This document shows positions 14,890 through 23,881 of a DNA stretch of 37,021 bases, piece by piece. A program made the translations under genes and the position numbers. The first letter of the stretch is position 1, and every line of letters begins with the position of its first letter. The notes below the pieces were generated by a model that saw only the letters and a program-made list of their open reading frames with translations, was not told where the DNA came from and searched no databases. Source of the stretch: Oscillospiraceae bacterium (GTDB lineage: Bacteria; Bacillota; Clostridia; Oscillospirales; Ruminococcaceae); contig JAAVID010000112.1 in assembly GCA_014799395.1 (NCBI GenBank), positions 1 through 37,021 on the forward strand. The letters are read 5' to 3'.

Positions 14890-16639
14890 ATATCGGCTTG
14901 GTTATCTCGGCGAGCCACTCCGCCTCGTCTTTCGGCAAAAGCGGCGAAAGCGTTTCGCGTACCCACTTCTGATACTCGTTAAAACCGGTCGTCTGCGCGT
15001 CGGTGAGGTATTTTTTGTCAATGCCCTCGGGGTCGAACGGCACGCAGGTCAATGGCTCGAAGCAGAGAAAACCGTCCCGCGCTTTTTTACACAGCACAAG
15101 GCTCTCGTGACGTATACCGAATTTTCCCTCGAAATACAGCCCCGGCTCGTCGGAGGTTATCATGCCCTCGGCGAGCGGAGCGTCGTTCACAGCGCGCCAT
15201 GAAATGCGCTGAGGTCCCTCGTGAACGTTAAGCAGAAACCCTACCCCGTGACCCGTTCCGTGATTGAAATCCAGCCCGTGCCGCCATAAGCTCTGCCGCG
15301 CTATTCCGTCCAGAACCGAACCGCGCACGCCTTTCGGGAACACCGCGCCGAGCAGATCAAGATGCGCCGCCAGCACAAGCGAAAACGCGCGTTTTTCCTC
15401 CTCGGTGACTTCGCCGAGGACAAATGTCCGCGTAATATCCGTCGTTCCGTCCGAATAATGCCCTCCCGTATCGGAGAGAAGCAGACCGCGCGGCTCAAGA
15501 ACGGAGTTCGTTTCCTCGGTGGCTGAGTAATGCACTATCGCGCCGTGTTCGCCGTAAGCCATTATCGGCTCAAAGCTCTGCCCGAGATAGCCCCCGCCCA
15601 TTTTGCGGAACTCATCCAGCTTCTCGGCGGCGGAAATTTCGGTTATTTTTTCACGACCTACCGCGTGTTTAAGCCAATACATAAACCGCGTTACGGCGAT
15701 CCCGTCCTTGATATGCGCCGATTTTTCGGCGGCTGTCTCAACGGAGTTTTTCACCGCTTTCATCATCACGACGGGGCTTTGCTTGGAGATGATCCTCGCG
15801 TTTTCGAGCGAGCATTTCATACGGTAATTTACCGCCTTAAGGTCAGCCCATACCGCGCCGTTCTGCGATTTAAGCGCGGTGTAGACCTCCTCGTAAGGAC
15901 GAATTTCAACGCCGTCGTTTTTCAGATTCCAAACTATTTCATCACTGAATATCGAGCGCTCCGCGAACAGCTCCGCCCTGTCCTCAAACACCAACATAAA
16001 CGACAGGAAAACAGGGTTGCAGTCAACGTCTCCGCCGCGCAGATTAAGCGCCCAAGCGATCTCGTCCAATGCCGATACCGCAAGACAGTCAGCGTTTTCG
16101 GCTTTCATTTTCTCGCGGATATTCGTTAATTTTTCGCGGCGTGACATTCCGCAAACGCTCTCCGAAAGCTCAAACACGGGCTTCTTTGACAGCGGCGGGC
16201 GATTTTTCCAAACCGTTCCGCCCAGATCCTCGTCGGCTTTCAGCGTGATGTTTTTCGGATTTAACACCTTGCAGAGCCGCATTGCGAACGCCGTCGTTAC
16301 GGTTCTCCCGTCAAAACCGAGCGACGAATTTTCGGGCATTTTGTCGAGCAGAAAGCGCTCGATAGTCGGGGTCTGCGGCTCGCCCGCTTTCATTAAGGCG
16401 ATACCGCTTCCGGACAGCTCGCGCTCGGCTTGGATAAAGTACCGCCCGTCCGTCCACAGCGCCGCCTCGTCAAGCGTTACGACCAGCGTTCCCGCAGATC
16501 CCGTGAACCCGCTCAGATACTCGCGGAGCTTGAAATGCGCCCCGACGTACTCCGACCCGTGGAAATCGTCGGTCGGCACTATATACGCGAAGATCCCGCG
16601 CGCGCTCATCAATCCGCGCAGCTCATCTATCTGCTTCAT
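14888..16639 (-). CDS. Xaa-Pro aminopeptidase (M24B)
   Basis: This 583-residue cytoplasmic metallopeptidase should remove the N-terminal residue from peptides with proline in second position. Two creatinase-type N-terminal domains are followed by the pita-bread catalytic domain (about residues 305-530). All five metal ligands are present: D390 and D401 (SDTGGHYSDGTTDITRTF), H464 (GTGHGVG), E498 (TSDEPGLY) and E512 (RHESL). The length and the extra C-terminal domain fit the longer APP1-like form, not the E. coli PepP form. The ATG overlaps the pullulanase stop by 17 nt, so translation is probably coupled. It is the last gene of a seven-gene minus-strand run, and the structured repeat lies directly at its 3' end. 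Confidence 0.93.
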   Translation of the reverse strand: MKQIDELRGLMSARGIFAYIVPTDDFHGSEYVGAHFKLREYLSGFTGSAGTLVVTLDEAALWTDGRYFIQAERELSGSGIALMKAGEPQTPTIERFLLDKMPENSSLGFDGRTVTTAFAMRLCKVLNPKNITLKADEDLGGTVWKNRPPLSKKPVFELSESVCGMSRREKLTNIREKMKAENADCLAVSALDEIAWALNLRGGDVDCNPVFLSFMLVFEDRAELFAERSIFSDEIVWNLKNDGVEIRPYEEVYTALKSQNGAVWADLKAVNYRMKCSLENARIISKQSPVVMMKAVKNSVETAAEKSAHIKDGIAVTRFMYWLKHAVGREKITEISAAEKLDEFRKMGGGYLGQSFEPIMAYGEHGAIVHYSATEETNSVLEPRGLLLSDTGGHYSDGTTDITRTFVLGEVTEEEKRAFSLVLAAHLDLLGAVFPKGVRGSVLDGIARQSLWRHGLDFNHGTGHGVGFLLNVHEGPQRISWRAVNDAPLAEGMITSDEPGLYFEGKFGIRHESLVLCKKARDGFLCFEPLTCVPFDPEGIDKKYLTDAQTTGFNEYQKWVRETLSPLLPKDEAEWLAEITKPI

Positions 16640-18425
16640 TTGTTATTCTCCTTGCAAGTAATATCGAATATTCCGCGCAGCAAAGCCGTTCGCTCGTGTA
16701 CAGCGGCTCGGCGGAGGCGCGGTTTTCGTCCGCGAATATCTCAAATTCGCCGCGTTCTTCCGAAGTGATCTTTTCGGATGTCGGGTTGATCAACAGCAGA
16801 AGATCGCCCGTTTTCATTACCGTTCCGCCGTTCAACTCCTCGAAAACGCACTCGCCGAATTCGCCGAGAAAACGCTTCCGAAAAGCTATAAGCCCGCGGT
16901 AATACTCGACTGTATCCCGATTTTCCGTGACAGCGTCCCATTTTAACGAGTTCACGCTGTCCGGAGAATTGTAGCTGTTGCCAATGCCGTTTTTTGTGCG
17001 CAGAAACTCCTGCCCCGCCTGAATAAACGCTGTCCCCCGCGACAGGAAAATAAGCGCCGCCGCCATTTTATCGGCTTTGACGATACGTTCCTTATCCGTG
17101 CCGACAAGCGAAATTTGGAGCTTATCAAACAATGTGAGGTTGTCGTGACACTCGGCGTAATTTATCGACTGCGCCGAATTATCCGTCCAAAAATCCTCGG
17201 GGAACTCCCCCGAAAGCGCCCACTTTATCGGAGCGAAATGCCACTCGTCCGCCGCGCCGTTGACGTAACCGCAGTCCGCGTCGCTGAACACCGAGCCTTT
17301 CACGCCGTCGCGGAATCGGTCGTTGAAGAACGCGAAGCCCGGGAGCTTATCCGCGTTCCGCAAAACCGCGCGGAACCGCTCGGGATACGGGCTCGCGCCG
17401 CCCGTCCAGCCTTCACCGTATAACAGTATATCGGGGTTTATTCTGCGAAGCCGCCTCTGTGCTTCCCGCAGCGTTTTTATGTCCAATAATCCCATCAGAT
17501 CGAAGCGGAAGCCGTCCAATTTATACTCGCGCGTAAGAAATTCGAGACTGTCCAAAATGAATTTCCGCGCCATTTTTCTTTCACTCGCGAGCTCGTTTCC
17601 GCAGCCCGAGCCGTTGGAATATTTACCTTTTCCCCGGAAATAATAGCGCGGAAAGATCCGTCCGAACGGCGAATCATCGGCAGAAAAAACGTGGTTATAC
17701 ACCACGTCCGCAACAACTCCAAGCCCCTTTTTATGCGCCGCCGCGACGAGCTCCCGAAGCTCCAGAACGCCGTCGACGCGCGAATAGAACGCGCTCGGCG
17801 CGTTATAAAAACGCGGATTGTAGCCCCAGTTGTATTCGCCGCCGTCGAGGTCGAAATCAAATATCGGCATAAGCTGAATATGTGTTACGCCGAGATCTTT
17901 TATATAGTCAAGACCCGCCGTATCGCCGTGAGAATTTTTGATATTCTCTTCGCAAAATGCAGGAAATTTTCCGCGGCTTGCAAAATCGGTGCCGTCGTCC
18001 ATAGAAAAATCGCGCACCGAAAGCTCGTAAACGATCGGGTTTTCCGCGGAAATATTGCGCTCGTTTTCCCAGCCGTCGGGAGCGTGGCGGCGCATATCCG
18101 TAACGATACCGCGCTCTCCGTCCGCCGTCACGGCGAAAGAGTACGGGTCGGCGCTCTCGACGGTTTCACCGTTCCTCGTTACCGAAAACGTGTAAAAAAC
18201 CCCATCAAGATCGCCGCTTTTTTCGTACTCGAAAACGCCGTTTTCCTTACTCATAGCCGCGGAGAAAAAGAGATCGTTTTCCGCGTTGTAAAGCCGCAGA
18301 TCGACATTTTCGGCGAACGGCTGCCACACGCGGAAAACCGTCCGTTCGGGCGAGCAGTCCGCGCCTAACTTACCGCCGAAAAATTGCTTGTCGGCGGCTT
18401 TGAAGTCAAAACAATTCATCATCAT
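16623..18425 (-). CDS. pulA: Type I pullulanase (GH13)
   Basis: This 600-residue enzyme should cut alpha-1,6 branch points in pullulan, glycogen or starch fragments. An N-terminal beta-sandwich module (about 18-100) precedes the GH13 barrel. The type I pullulanase signature YNWGYNP is at 199-205. DVVYNH (240-245) and GFRFDLMG with nucleophile D309 are conserved, as is the acid/base E338 in YGEGW. NYAECHDN holds the third carboxylate. No signal peptide is present, so it acts inside the cell on imported or stored glucan. Three Met codons open the gene inside the last 20 nt of the upstream tRNA-thiolase gene, and the exact one used is uncertain. malQ, two genes upstream, encodes a natural partner. 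Confidence 0.93.
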   Translation of the reverse strand: MMMNCFDFKAADKQFFGGKLGADCSPERTVFRVWQPFAENVDLRLYNAENDLFFSAAMSKENGVFEYEKSGDLDGVFYTFSVTRNGETVESADPYSFAVTADGERGIVTDMRRHAPDGWENERNISAENPIVYELSVRDFSMDDGTDFASRGKFPAFCEENIKNSHGDTAGLDYIKDLGVTHIQLMPIFDFDLDGGEYNWGYNPRFYNAPSAFYSRVDGVLELRELVAAAHKKGLGVVADVVYNHVFSADDSPFGRIFPRYYFRGKGKYSNGSGCGNELASERKMARKFILDSLEFLTREYKLDGFRFDLMGLLDIKTLREAQRRLRRINPDILLYGEGWTGGASPYPERFRAVLRNADKLPGFAFFNDRFRDGVKGSVFSDADCGYVNGAADEWHFAPIKWALSGEFPEDFWTDNSAQSINYAECHDNLTLFDKLQISLVGTDKERIVKADKMAAALIFLSRGTAFIQAGQEFLRTKNGIGNSYNSPDSVNSLKWDAVTENRDTVEYYRGLIAFRKRFLGEFGECVFEELNGGTVMKTGDLLLLINPTSEKITSEERGEFEIFADENRASAEPLYTSERLCCAEYSILLARRITNEADR

Positions 18426-19218
18426 AATTATCCAGAAAAGTATGCACTCCGTCCTTGTCCTTGTACGAGATGATCCTGTCGAGCCTCACCGTGCAAACGC
18501 TGCGGAAGATGTTCTGCTCGACCTGCGGATTATCCTCGGCAAGCCCGGCTATCAGCCGCTTTACGAGCTGCCGCTTAGAGCCGTCCTCCCGCGACGTTAT
18601 CCTGCACGCGCACCGCAGAAAACTCAGTCCGTTGAAGTCGCGCCACGCCATAATATCGCGCTCGCGGACGTAAAACAGCGGACGTATCAGCTCCATTCCC
18701 GCGTAATTCCGCGCGCGGAGCTTCGGGAGCATGGTCTGCGTCTGCCCGCCGTACAGCATTCCCATCAGAGTGCTTTCGATAACGTCGTCGAAATGATGTC
18801 CGAGCGCTATTTTGTTGCACCCGAGCTCGCGGGCTCTGTTGTAAAGGTGTCCGCGCCGCAGTTTCGAGCAGAGAAAGCACGGGTTTTCCGAGGTCTCGGT
18901 GTGCTTGAATATCTCGGTCGTGAACGTCTCGACGGGCAGTCCGAGCCGCTTTGCGTTGCCGATTATCTGCACGGAATTCTCCTCGGAATACCCCGGGTCC
19001 ATCACAAGATAACGCACCGTTACGTGAACGCTCCCGTGCCGCTCGTAGTCGCGGAACAGCGCTGCCAAAAGCATTGAGTCCTTGCCGCCCGAAATGCATA
19101 CGCATATCTTATCGCCGCTTTTCAGCAGCCGATATTCCTCTACAGCCTTGGAGAACTTGCGCGTTATCGTCCGCGCAAACTCCCCGTGAAGGCTGTTTAT
19201 GATCTCGTTTTCTTCCAT
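18406..19218 (-). CDS. TtcA-like PP-loop tRNA 2-thiolation enzyme
   Basis: This 270-residue enzyme belongs to the TtcA/TtuA group, which use ATP and an iron-sulfur cluster to put sulfur into tRNA (2-thiocytidine 32 for TtcA). The PP-loop SGGKDS is at residues 43-48, the cysteine pair CFLC at 114-117, the adenylation motif GHHFDD at 140-145, and further cysteines are in LRCACR (203, 205), where the third cluster ligand is expected. The exact tRNA position cannot be decided from sequence. The ATG overlaps the malQ stop by 1 nt (TAATG), and the 3' end overlaps the pullulanase start, so all three are probably translationally coupled. Confidence 0.82.
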   Translation of the reverse strand: MEENEIINSLHGEFARTITRKFSKAVEEYRLLKSGDKICVCISGGKDSMLLAALFRDYERHGSVHVTVRYLVMDPGYSEENSVQIIGNAKRLGLPVETFTTEIFKHTETSENPCFLCSKLRRGHLYNRARELGCNKIALGHHFDDVIESTLMGMLYGGQTQTMLPKLRARNYAGMELIRPLFYVRERDIMAWRDFNGLSFLRCACRITSREDGSKRQLVKRLIAGLAEDNPQVEQNIFRSVCTVRLDRIISYKDKDGVHTFLDNYDDELF

Positions 19219-20705
19219 TATTTTTTAAGCCGCATATACGTCTCGGCAAGCTCGTGAAGCCGCTCGGCGTGCTTCGGCTTGAGCATATTCGGCTGCATTC
19301 TCCAGCTCCAGTTGTCCTTGCTGAGCGTTGACGGCAAATTCATTCGCGCGCTTTTACCGAGCCCGAGAATATCCTGCATTTGGATAACGCAGAGGAACGA
19401 CTGACTTGCGTAGGCGTTTCGTATCGCGCAGTCGGAAAAGCGCTCAAACAAACCCTTGCGGAGATAATTTTTCGCCATTTTCGCGGACTTTGCGTCCGTT
19501 TCCTTTAGCCACTGCGTAATAGTCGCGTTGTCGTGAGTTCCCGTGTAGCAGACGCTGTTTTTCGGGTAGTTGTGAAGCAGGTGGTCGTTGTCTGCGTTTT
19601 CCGGGTTGAAGCCGAACTGCACCACTCTCATTCCCGGGAAGCCCGAATCGGCGAGCAGCTTCTTCACGCTGTCAAAGATGTCGCCCAGATCCTCGGCGAT
19701 TATGTTCACATTGCCGAGCTGCGCCTTTATCGCGTTGAACAAGTCCATTCCGGGACCGTTCTCCCATGTGCCGTGCTCGGCGGTCTTGTGACCGAACGGG
19801 ATAGCGTAGTAGGTATCGAACGCGCGGAAGTGGTCGATACGGAGCATATCGTAAAGCTGCGCGGACTTTTTCACGCGCTTTATCCACCAGTCATAACCCG
19901 TGCGCTTCATCTCCGTCCAGTTGTACAGCGGATTGCCCCAGAGCTGACCCGTCGCCGAAAAATAATCCGGCGGAACTCCCGCAATGCGCTTCGGACAGAG
20001 CTTCTCGTCCAGCTCGAACAGCTCGGGAGAAGCCCAGACGTCGGAGCAGTCGGGAGAAACATATATCGGAATATCGCCGATTATTCCGATACCCTTGCTC
20101 TTGCAGTAGCTGTGCAGACGGTTCCACTGCCGGAAAAAGATGTACTGACACCATTTTACAAAGCGTATCTCGTCTTTGAGCTCCTCCTTGTACTTCTCCA
20201 TCGCGGAGGGAGCGCGGGACTTTATGTCCTCGTCCCAAGCCGTCCACGGCTTTCCGCCGAACTTGTCCTTTAACGCCGTGAACAGCGCGTAATCGTCCAG
20301 CCAGTCCGCCTCCTCGCGAATGAACGAGGTATAGCCGACGTCGTCCACGAACCTTGAGAACGCCTTGCGCAGCAGCTCCTTTCGGGTAGCGGATATTTTT
20401 TCGTAGTCGACAAACGAGGGATCCGCGCCGTAATCGGCGTTCTCGCAGTCGGCTTTGCCGAGCAGCTTCTGCTCGCACAGCTCGTCAAGGTCGATCATAA
20501 GCGGATTTCCCGCGAACGACGAAAACGGCTGATACGGCGAATCGCCGTAGCCCGTAGGACCGATAGGCAGCACCTGCCACCAGCTCTGCCCCGCCGACTT
20601 CAGCCAGTCGGCGAACCTCTCCGCGGTCTTGCCAAGCGTGCCGATACCGTAAGGCGACGGCAGCGAGGTTATGTGCATAAGTACTCCGCAGCTTCTATTA
20701 TTCAT
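19218..20705 (-). CDS. malQ: 4-alpha-glucanotransferase (amylomaltase, GH77)
   Basis: MalQ moves alpha-1,4-glucan segments between maltodextrins, releasing glucose and longer chains. The 495-residue length is standard. The nucleophile is D291 in LRIDHFRAF, the acid/base is E338 in IIAEDLGD, and TGTHDN carries the transition-state aspartate. The N-terminus, GVLMHITSLPSPYGIGTLG, is typical of the family. It is cytoplasmic, with no signal peptide. The ATG at 20705 is backed by TTGGAG with about 9-nt spacing. Together with the pullulanase two genes downstream it gives a pathway for degrading branched glucans; no glucan phosphorylase or transporter gene is present in the window. Confidence 0.95.
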   Translation of the reverse strand: MNNRSCGVLMHITSLPSPYGIGTLGKTAERFADWLKSAGQSWWQVLPIGPTGYGDSPYQPFSSFAGNPLMIDLDELCEQKLLGKADCENADYGADPSFVDYEKISATRKELLRKAFSRFVDDVGYTSFIREEADWLDDYALFTALKDKFGGKPWTAWDEDIKSRAPSAMEKYKEELKDEIRFVKWCQYIFFRQWNRLHSYCKSKGIGIIGDIPIYVSPDCSDVWASPELFELDEKLCPKRIAGVPPDYFSATGQLWGNPLYNWTEMKRTGYDWWIKRVKKSAQLYDMLRIDHFRAFDTYYAIPFGHKTAEHGTWENGPGMDLFNAIKAQLGNVNIIAEDLGDIFDSVKKLLADSGFPGMRVVQFGFNPENADNDHLLHNYPKNSVCYTGTHDNATITQWLKETDAKSAKMAKNYLRKGLFERFSDCAIRNAYASQSFLCVIQMQDILGLGKSARMNLPSTLSKDNWSWRMQPNMLKPKHAERLHELAETYMRLKK

Positions 20706-20722
20706 AAAAGATCACTCCAATC

Positions 20723-21430
20723 TTAATTTTTCCTTTTCTCGGCGGCGTTATTTCTCGTTATCCAATCACGCACGATATTCAGCAGTTCTCCGACTCTTTC
20801 CTGCTCGAACAGCCCGTACAGCTTGGCCGGCTCGAAAAATATCTGCTGTATCTCGGGATATTGCAGAAGATTTTGTACCTCGCGAATATTCCGTATACGC
20901 TCGTCCCGTAATATATAAGGGTTCGCGAGTATACGCGAGATGACGGGGTCGGGGCTTTGCAGGATATTCGACGGCAAAACGGGGGCGGGAAGCGGAACTT
21001 TCGCGCCGTCCTTCGGGGTCGCCGCCTTGGAGATAACCGCCATCACCACCGAAATAACGACGACCGCGCCGATACCTCCGGCTATCAGCGCTAAACCGAG
21101 GTTCATGATCGGTCTGCCGCCGTTTTCGTGATCATAAAGCCCGTACATCACGACCCCAACGCTCAGAAACGCCGTACAGCCCGCGGCGAGCTCGGCATAG
21201 CTTAGCGCGCGCATTGTCCTTTGGTACGGATCGCCGCGCGTCGGGTATATCTTGTGTATGCCGATTATCATCGAGACGGGAATGCCCGCGAACATACCGC
21301 CCAGGAAAAGCGCCACTCCCCCGAGCGCGAGCGCTTTTATCTCCTTGACCATTCCCCAGATCAAGACGACCATTCCCGCCACTGCGATACCGGTCGTTAT
21401 TTTCGTGGGGAGCGGTGTTTTTTTCTTCAT
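20723..21430 (-). CDS. Membrane protein of unknown function, paralog B
   Basis: I do not recognise a named family. From the ATG at 21430 (GAGG 7 nt upstream; a TTG at 21442 is possible) the protein has 235 residues. Four hydrophobic helices fill the first 140 residues, in pairs separated by a polar loop (HKIYPTRGDPYQRTMRALSY). A Pro-rich linker (PLPAPVLPSN) leads to a C-terminal domain of about 75 residues starting SPDPVISRILANPY and ending DWITRNNA. This domain is nearly identical to that of the upstream gene, while the membrane halves have diverged. The C-terminal part is predicted helical and cytoplasmic. It is co-transcribed with comM and malQ. Confidence 0.75.
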   Translation of the reverse strand: MKKKTPLPTKITTGIAVAGMVVLIWGMVKEIKALALGGVALFLGGMFAGIPVSMIIGIHKIYPTRGDPYQRTMRALSYAELAAGCTAFLSVGVVMYGLYDHENGGRPIMNLGLALIAGGIGAVVVISVVMAVISKAATPKDGAKVPLPAPVLPSNILQSPDPVISRILANPYILRDERIRNIREVQNLLQYPEIQQIFFEPAKLYGLFEQERVGELLNIVRDWITRNNAAEKRKN

Positions 21431-21438
21431 AAATTGCC

Positions 21439-22128
21439 TCAACCTCCGAATATATCATCGGCGTTATTCTGCGTTATCCAATCGCGCGCTATATTCAGCA
21501 GTTCTCCGACCTTTTCCTGCTCGAACAGCTCGTACAGCTTTGCCGGCTCGAAAAATATCTGCTGTATCTCGGGATATTGAAGCAGGCGCTGAACCTCGCG
21601 AAGCTGCCGTATGCGCTCGTCCCGCAATACATAAGGGTTCGCGAGTATGCGCGAGATAACGGGGTCGGGGCTGTACGGCATATTTGCGCTCTGCGGCACG
21701 GGGTTTGAAGCCGCCTGCGGCGGCAAATCCCTTGACGCGGTCTTGTACATTGACGACCCCGCAAGCAGCATAACGACCCCGACAATCAGCAGCGCCGGCC
21801 CGATATATGAAAACGCCTGAGTGCCGCCGTTTTCAATGCAAAGGTTGATAAAAAACATCACAATGCCCGCCGCCAACGCCACCGCCGACGACAATTTAAG
21901 ATACTGCGCCGAACGCGCCTTATTTTGCGGCGGGTCGTCCAAGGGAAACCGCGCTTTCACTTTCTTGAACGACGTGATGATCGAGGGCGTGATTATCCCA
22001 ACAAACGCGACCGCAAACCCCAGAATAATGACAACCATATTTTCCAGCGCAAACCCGACCGCGAAAACTGCCATCGCGGCAAGCGCGGCTATCAGCGTGA
22101 GCTTTGACAAAAACGGAATTTTCTTCAT
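21439..22128 (-). CDS. Membrane protein of unknown function, paralog A
   Basis: No named family is recognised. The start is set at the ATG at 22128, with GAGGGG 7 nt upstream. A longer form from 22164 would overlap comM and lacks such a site. The protein has 229 residues, with four hydrophobic helices in two pairs, a charged loop (FKKVKARFPLDDPPQNKAR) and a Pro/Gln-rich linker. The C-terminal domain opens SPDPVISRILANPYVLRDE and includes QYPEIQQIFFEPAKLYELF. This domain is shared almost residue for residue with paralog B. The next gene starts 8 nt after its stop. The layout looks like a duplication in which only the C-terminal part has been kept constant. Confidence 0.75.
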   Translation of the reverse strand: MKKIPFLSKLTLIAALAAMAVFAVGFALENMVVIILGFAVAFVGIITPSIITSFKKVKARFPLDDPPQNKARSAQYLKLSSAVALAAGIVMFFINLCIENGGTQAFSYIGPALLIVGVVMLLAGSSMYKTASRDLPPQAASNPVPQSANMPYSPDPVISRILANPYVLRDERIRQLREVQRLLQYPEIQQIFFEPAKLYELFEQEKVGELLNIARDWITQNNADDIFGG

Positions 22129-22138
22129 AGACGACCCC

Positions 22139-23665
22139 TCATCTGTTCCAGTATTTGCGGTCAAGGCTGCGGAACGCTATCGCCTGCGAAATGTGCGTTT
22201 TTTGAATATCCGCGCTTCCGTCGAGGTCGGCGCACGTCCGCGAGACCTTCAATATCCTGTCGTACGCCCTCGCGGAAAGACCCAGCTTCTCAAACGCCGC
22301 TTTCAGCATATCCTGCGCTTCGGGAGTGAGCCTGCACACCTCTCCGATAATGTCCGAGGTTATGCGGCTGTTCGACTTTATCCCCGTGCCCTTGTAGCGC
22401 TCCGCCTGAATATCGCGCGCCCTCTGAACGCGCTCCGCTATCGCCGACGAGGGCTCGGCGGGCTTGCGCTCCGCAAGCTCGTCGTATTTCACGGGCTTTA
22501 TCTCTATCTGAATATCTATCCTGTCGAGAACGGGCTGAGATATTTTGTTGAGATACGCCGAGACCATTTTCTCGGAGCAGGTGCATTTCTTCATGGGATT
22601 GCCGAAGTTGCCGCACGGACACGGGTTCATCGCCGCGACCAGCATAACGTCGCACGGGTAGTTCACCGAGCCGCTCGCGCGGGAGATGGTGATGTCGCCG
22701 TTCTCAAGCGGCTGGCGGAGCGTTTCGAGAACGCGCCTGTCAAATTCGGGGAGCTCGTCCAGAAACAGCACGCCGTTGTGCGCAAGCGATATTTCACCGG
22801 GCTTCGGCACGCTTCCGCCGCCGACAAGCCCCACGGAGCTCGCCGTATGGCTCACGGCGCGGAACGGACGCGCGGTCACAAGCGGCTCGCAGGGGTTGAT
22901 TATCCCCGCGACCGAGTGTATCTGCGTGGTCTCTATGCTTTCCTCGAACGTTATCCTCGGCAGTATCGACGGTATTCTCTTGGCGAGCATCGACTTTCCC
23001 GACCCGGGAGGACCCAGCATAAGTATGTTGTGCGAGCCCGCGGCGGCGGTCTCGATAGCCTTTTTGGCGGCATACTGACCCATAACGTCGGCAAAGTCCT
23101 CAAAATAGCGGTACTTGCGCTCGGGCGGTATGTAGCGCGGTTCGGGAGAAAGACCCGTGCCGTGCCGCAAAAACTCGGTTATCTGCGAGATGTGCTCCGC
23201 GCCGTAGACCTCCACGCCGTCCGCCACGGAAGCCTCTCTCGCGTTGTCAACGGGCAGGAATACGCGCTTTATCCCGTTCTGCGCGGCAGTGAGCACCATA
23301 CTCAGCGCGCCGTTTACGGGAGCGAGCGCGCCGTCAAGCGACAGCTCGCCGATAAACGCCGTGTCGGGAAGCTCGCTCGTTATTATCCCGCCGAGCCGCA
23401 TAAGCGCTATCATTATCGGCAGATCGAACATCGAGCCTATCTTCTTCACGCTTGCGGGCGCGAGGTTTACCGTGACCCTGCCGCCGAGGAGCTTCAGCCC
23501 GAGATGTCCGAGGACCGCGCGAATGCGCGCCTTACTCTCCTGCACGGCTATATCGGGCATTCCGACAATATCAAAGGACGGCTGTCCCGTCGAAATGCTT
23601 GCCTCGACCGTCACGGGAAAGGCGTTCAGTCCGAACAAGCCGACGCTTTCTACTTTACTGAACAT
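22139..23665 (-). CDS. comM: ComM/YifB family AAA+ ATPase
   Basis: ComM-type proteins are hexameric AAA+ helicases that promote branch migration during natural transformation; outside transformable bacteria their role is less clear. The 508-residue protein has the N-terminal Lon-like domain (FSKVESVGLFGLNAFPVTVE), Walker A GPPGSGKS (218-225), Walker B GVLFLDELPEF (about 298-308), and the Cys cluster CPCG...CTC typical of the family. It also has the C-terminal Mg-chelatase-like domain ending ISQAIAFRSLDRKYW. The ATG follows GGGAGGAT by 7-8 nt, behind a consensus-like promoter. It heads the minus-strand run down to the aminopeptidase gene. Confidence 0.95.
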   Translation of the reverse strand: MFSKVESVGLFGLNAFPVTVEASISTGQPSFDIVGMPDIAVQESKARIRAVLGHLGLKLLGGRVTVNLAPASVKKIGSMFDLPIMIALMRLGGIITSELPDTAFIGELSLDGALAPVNGALSMVLTAAQNGIKRVFLPVDNAREASVADGVEVYGAEHISQITEFLRHGTGLSPEPRYIPPERKYRYFEDFADVMGQYAAKKAIETAAAGSHNILMLGPPGSGKSMLAKRIPSILPRITFEESIETTQIHSVAGIINPCEPLVTARPFRAVSHTASSVGLVGGGSVPKPGEISLAHNGVLFLDELPEFDRRVLETLRQPLENGDITISRASGSVNYPCDVMLVAAMNPCPCGNFGNPMKKCTCSEKMVSAYLNKISQPVLDRIDIQIEIKPVKYDELAERKPAEPSSAIAERVQRARDIQAERYKGTGIKSNSRITSDIIGEVCRLTPEAQDMLKAAFEKLGLSARAYDRILKVSRTCADLDGSADIQKTHISQAIAFRSLDRKYWNR

Positions 23666-23715
23666 ATATTGTTATCCTCCCGAAAAATATCCAATCATGC
23701 AATACCACATTTTAT

Positions 23716-23744
23716 ATTATATCATATTTTTGTATAAATTGCAA
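23716..23744 (-). promoter_or_regulatory. Promoter of the comM run
   Basis: On the minus strand, TTGCAA (23744-23739) and TATAAT (23721-23716) are 17 bp apart, about 45 nt upstream of the comM ATG. The -10 box is perfect. It probably drives all seven genes down to 14888. Confidence 0.75.
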
Positions 23745-23798
23745 CGGTGAACCCAAAGATTTTTTTCTAAATTTTCACAATTGAGCACATTTTTACAG

Positions 23799-23827
23799 TT
23801 GAAAAAATTTCGCATTTATGTTATAAT
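23799..23827 (+). promoter_or_regulatory. Promoter of the rlmB run
   Basis: TTGAAA (23799-23804) and TATAAT (23822-23827) are 17 bp apart in the divergent comM-rlmB region. The leader is about 48 nt and contains a GAGG followed by a two-codon frame, ATG TAC TGA (23867-23875), in frame with and just before the rlmB ATG. Confidence 0.75.
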
Positions 23828-23881
23828 AAATAATGTATGATTAAATACAAGCAGTTTGTGAGGTTAATGTACTGACGATTT

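Noticed and set aside
21821-23737. A 638-codon open frame on the plus strand opposite comM
   Set aside because: It lies fully antisense to a well-supported gene, has an arginine-rich, unstructured translation and no ribosome site. The strong third-position GC bias of the gene explains the lack of stops.
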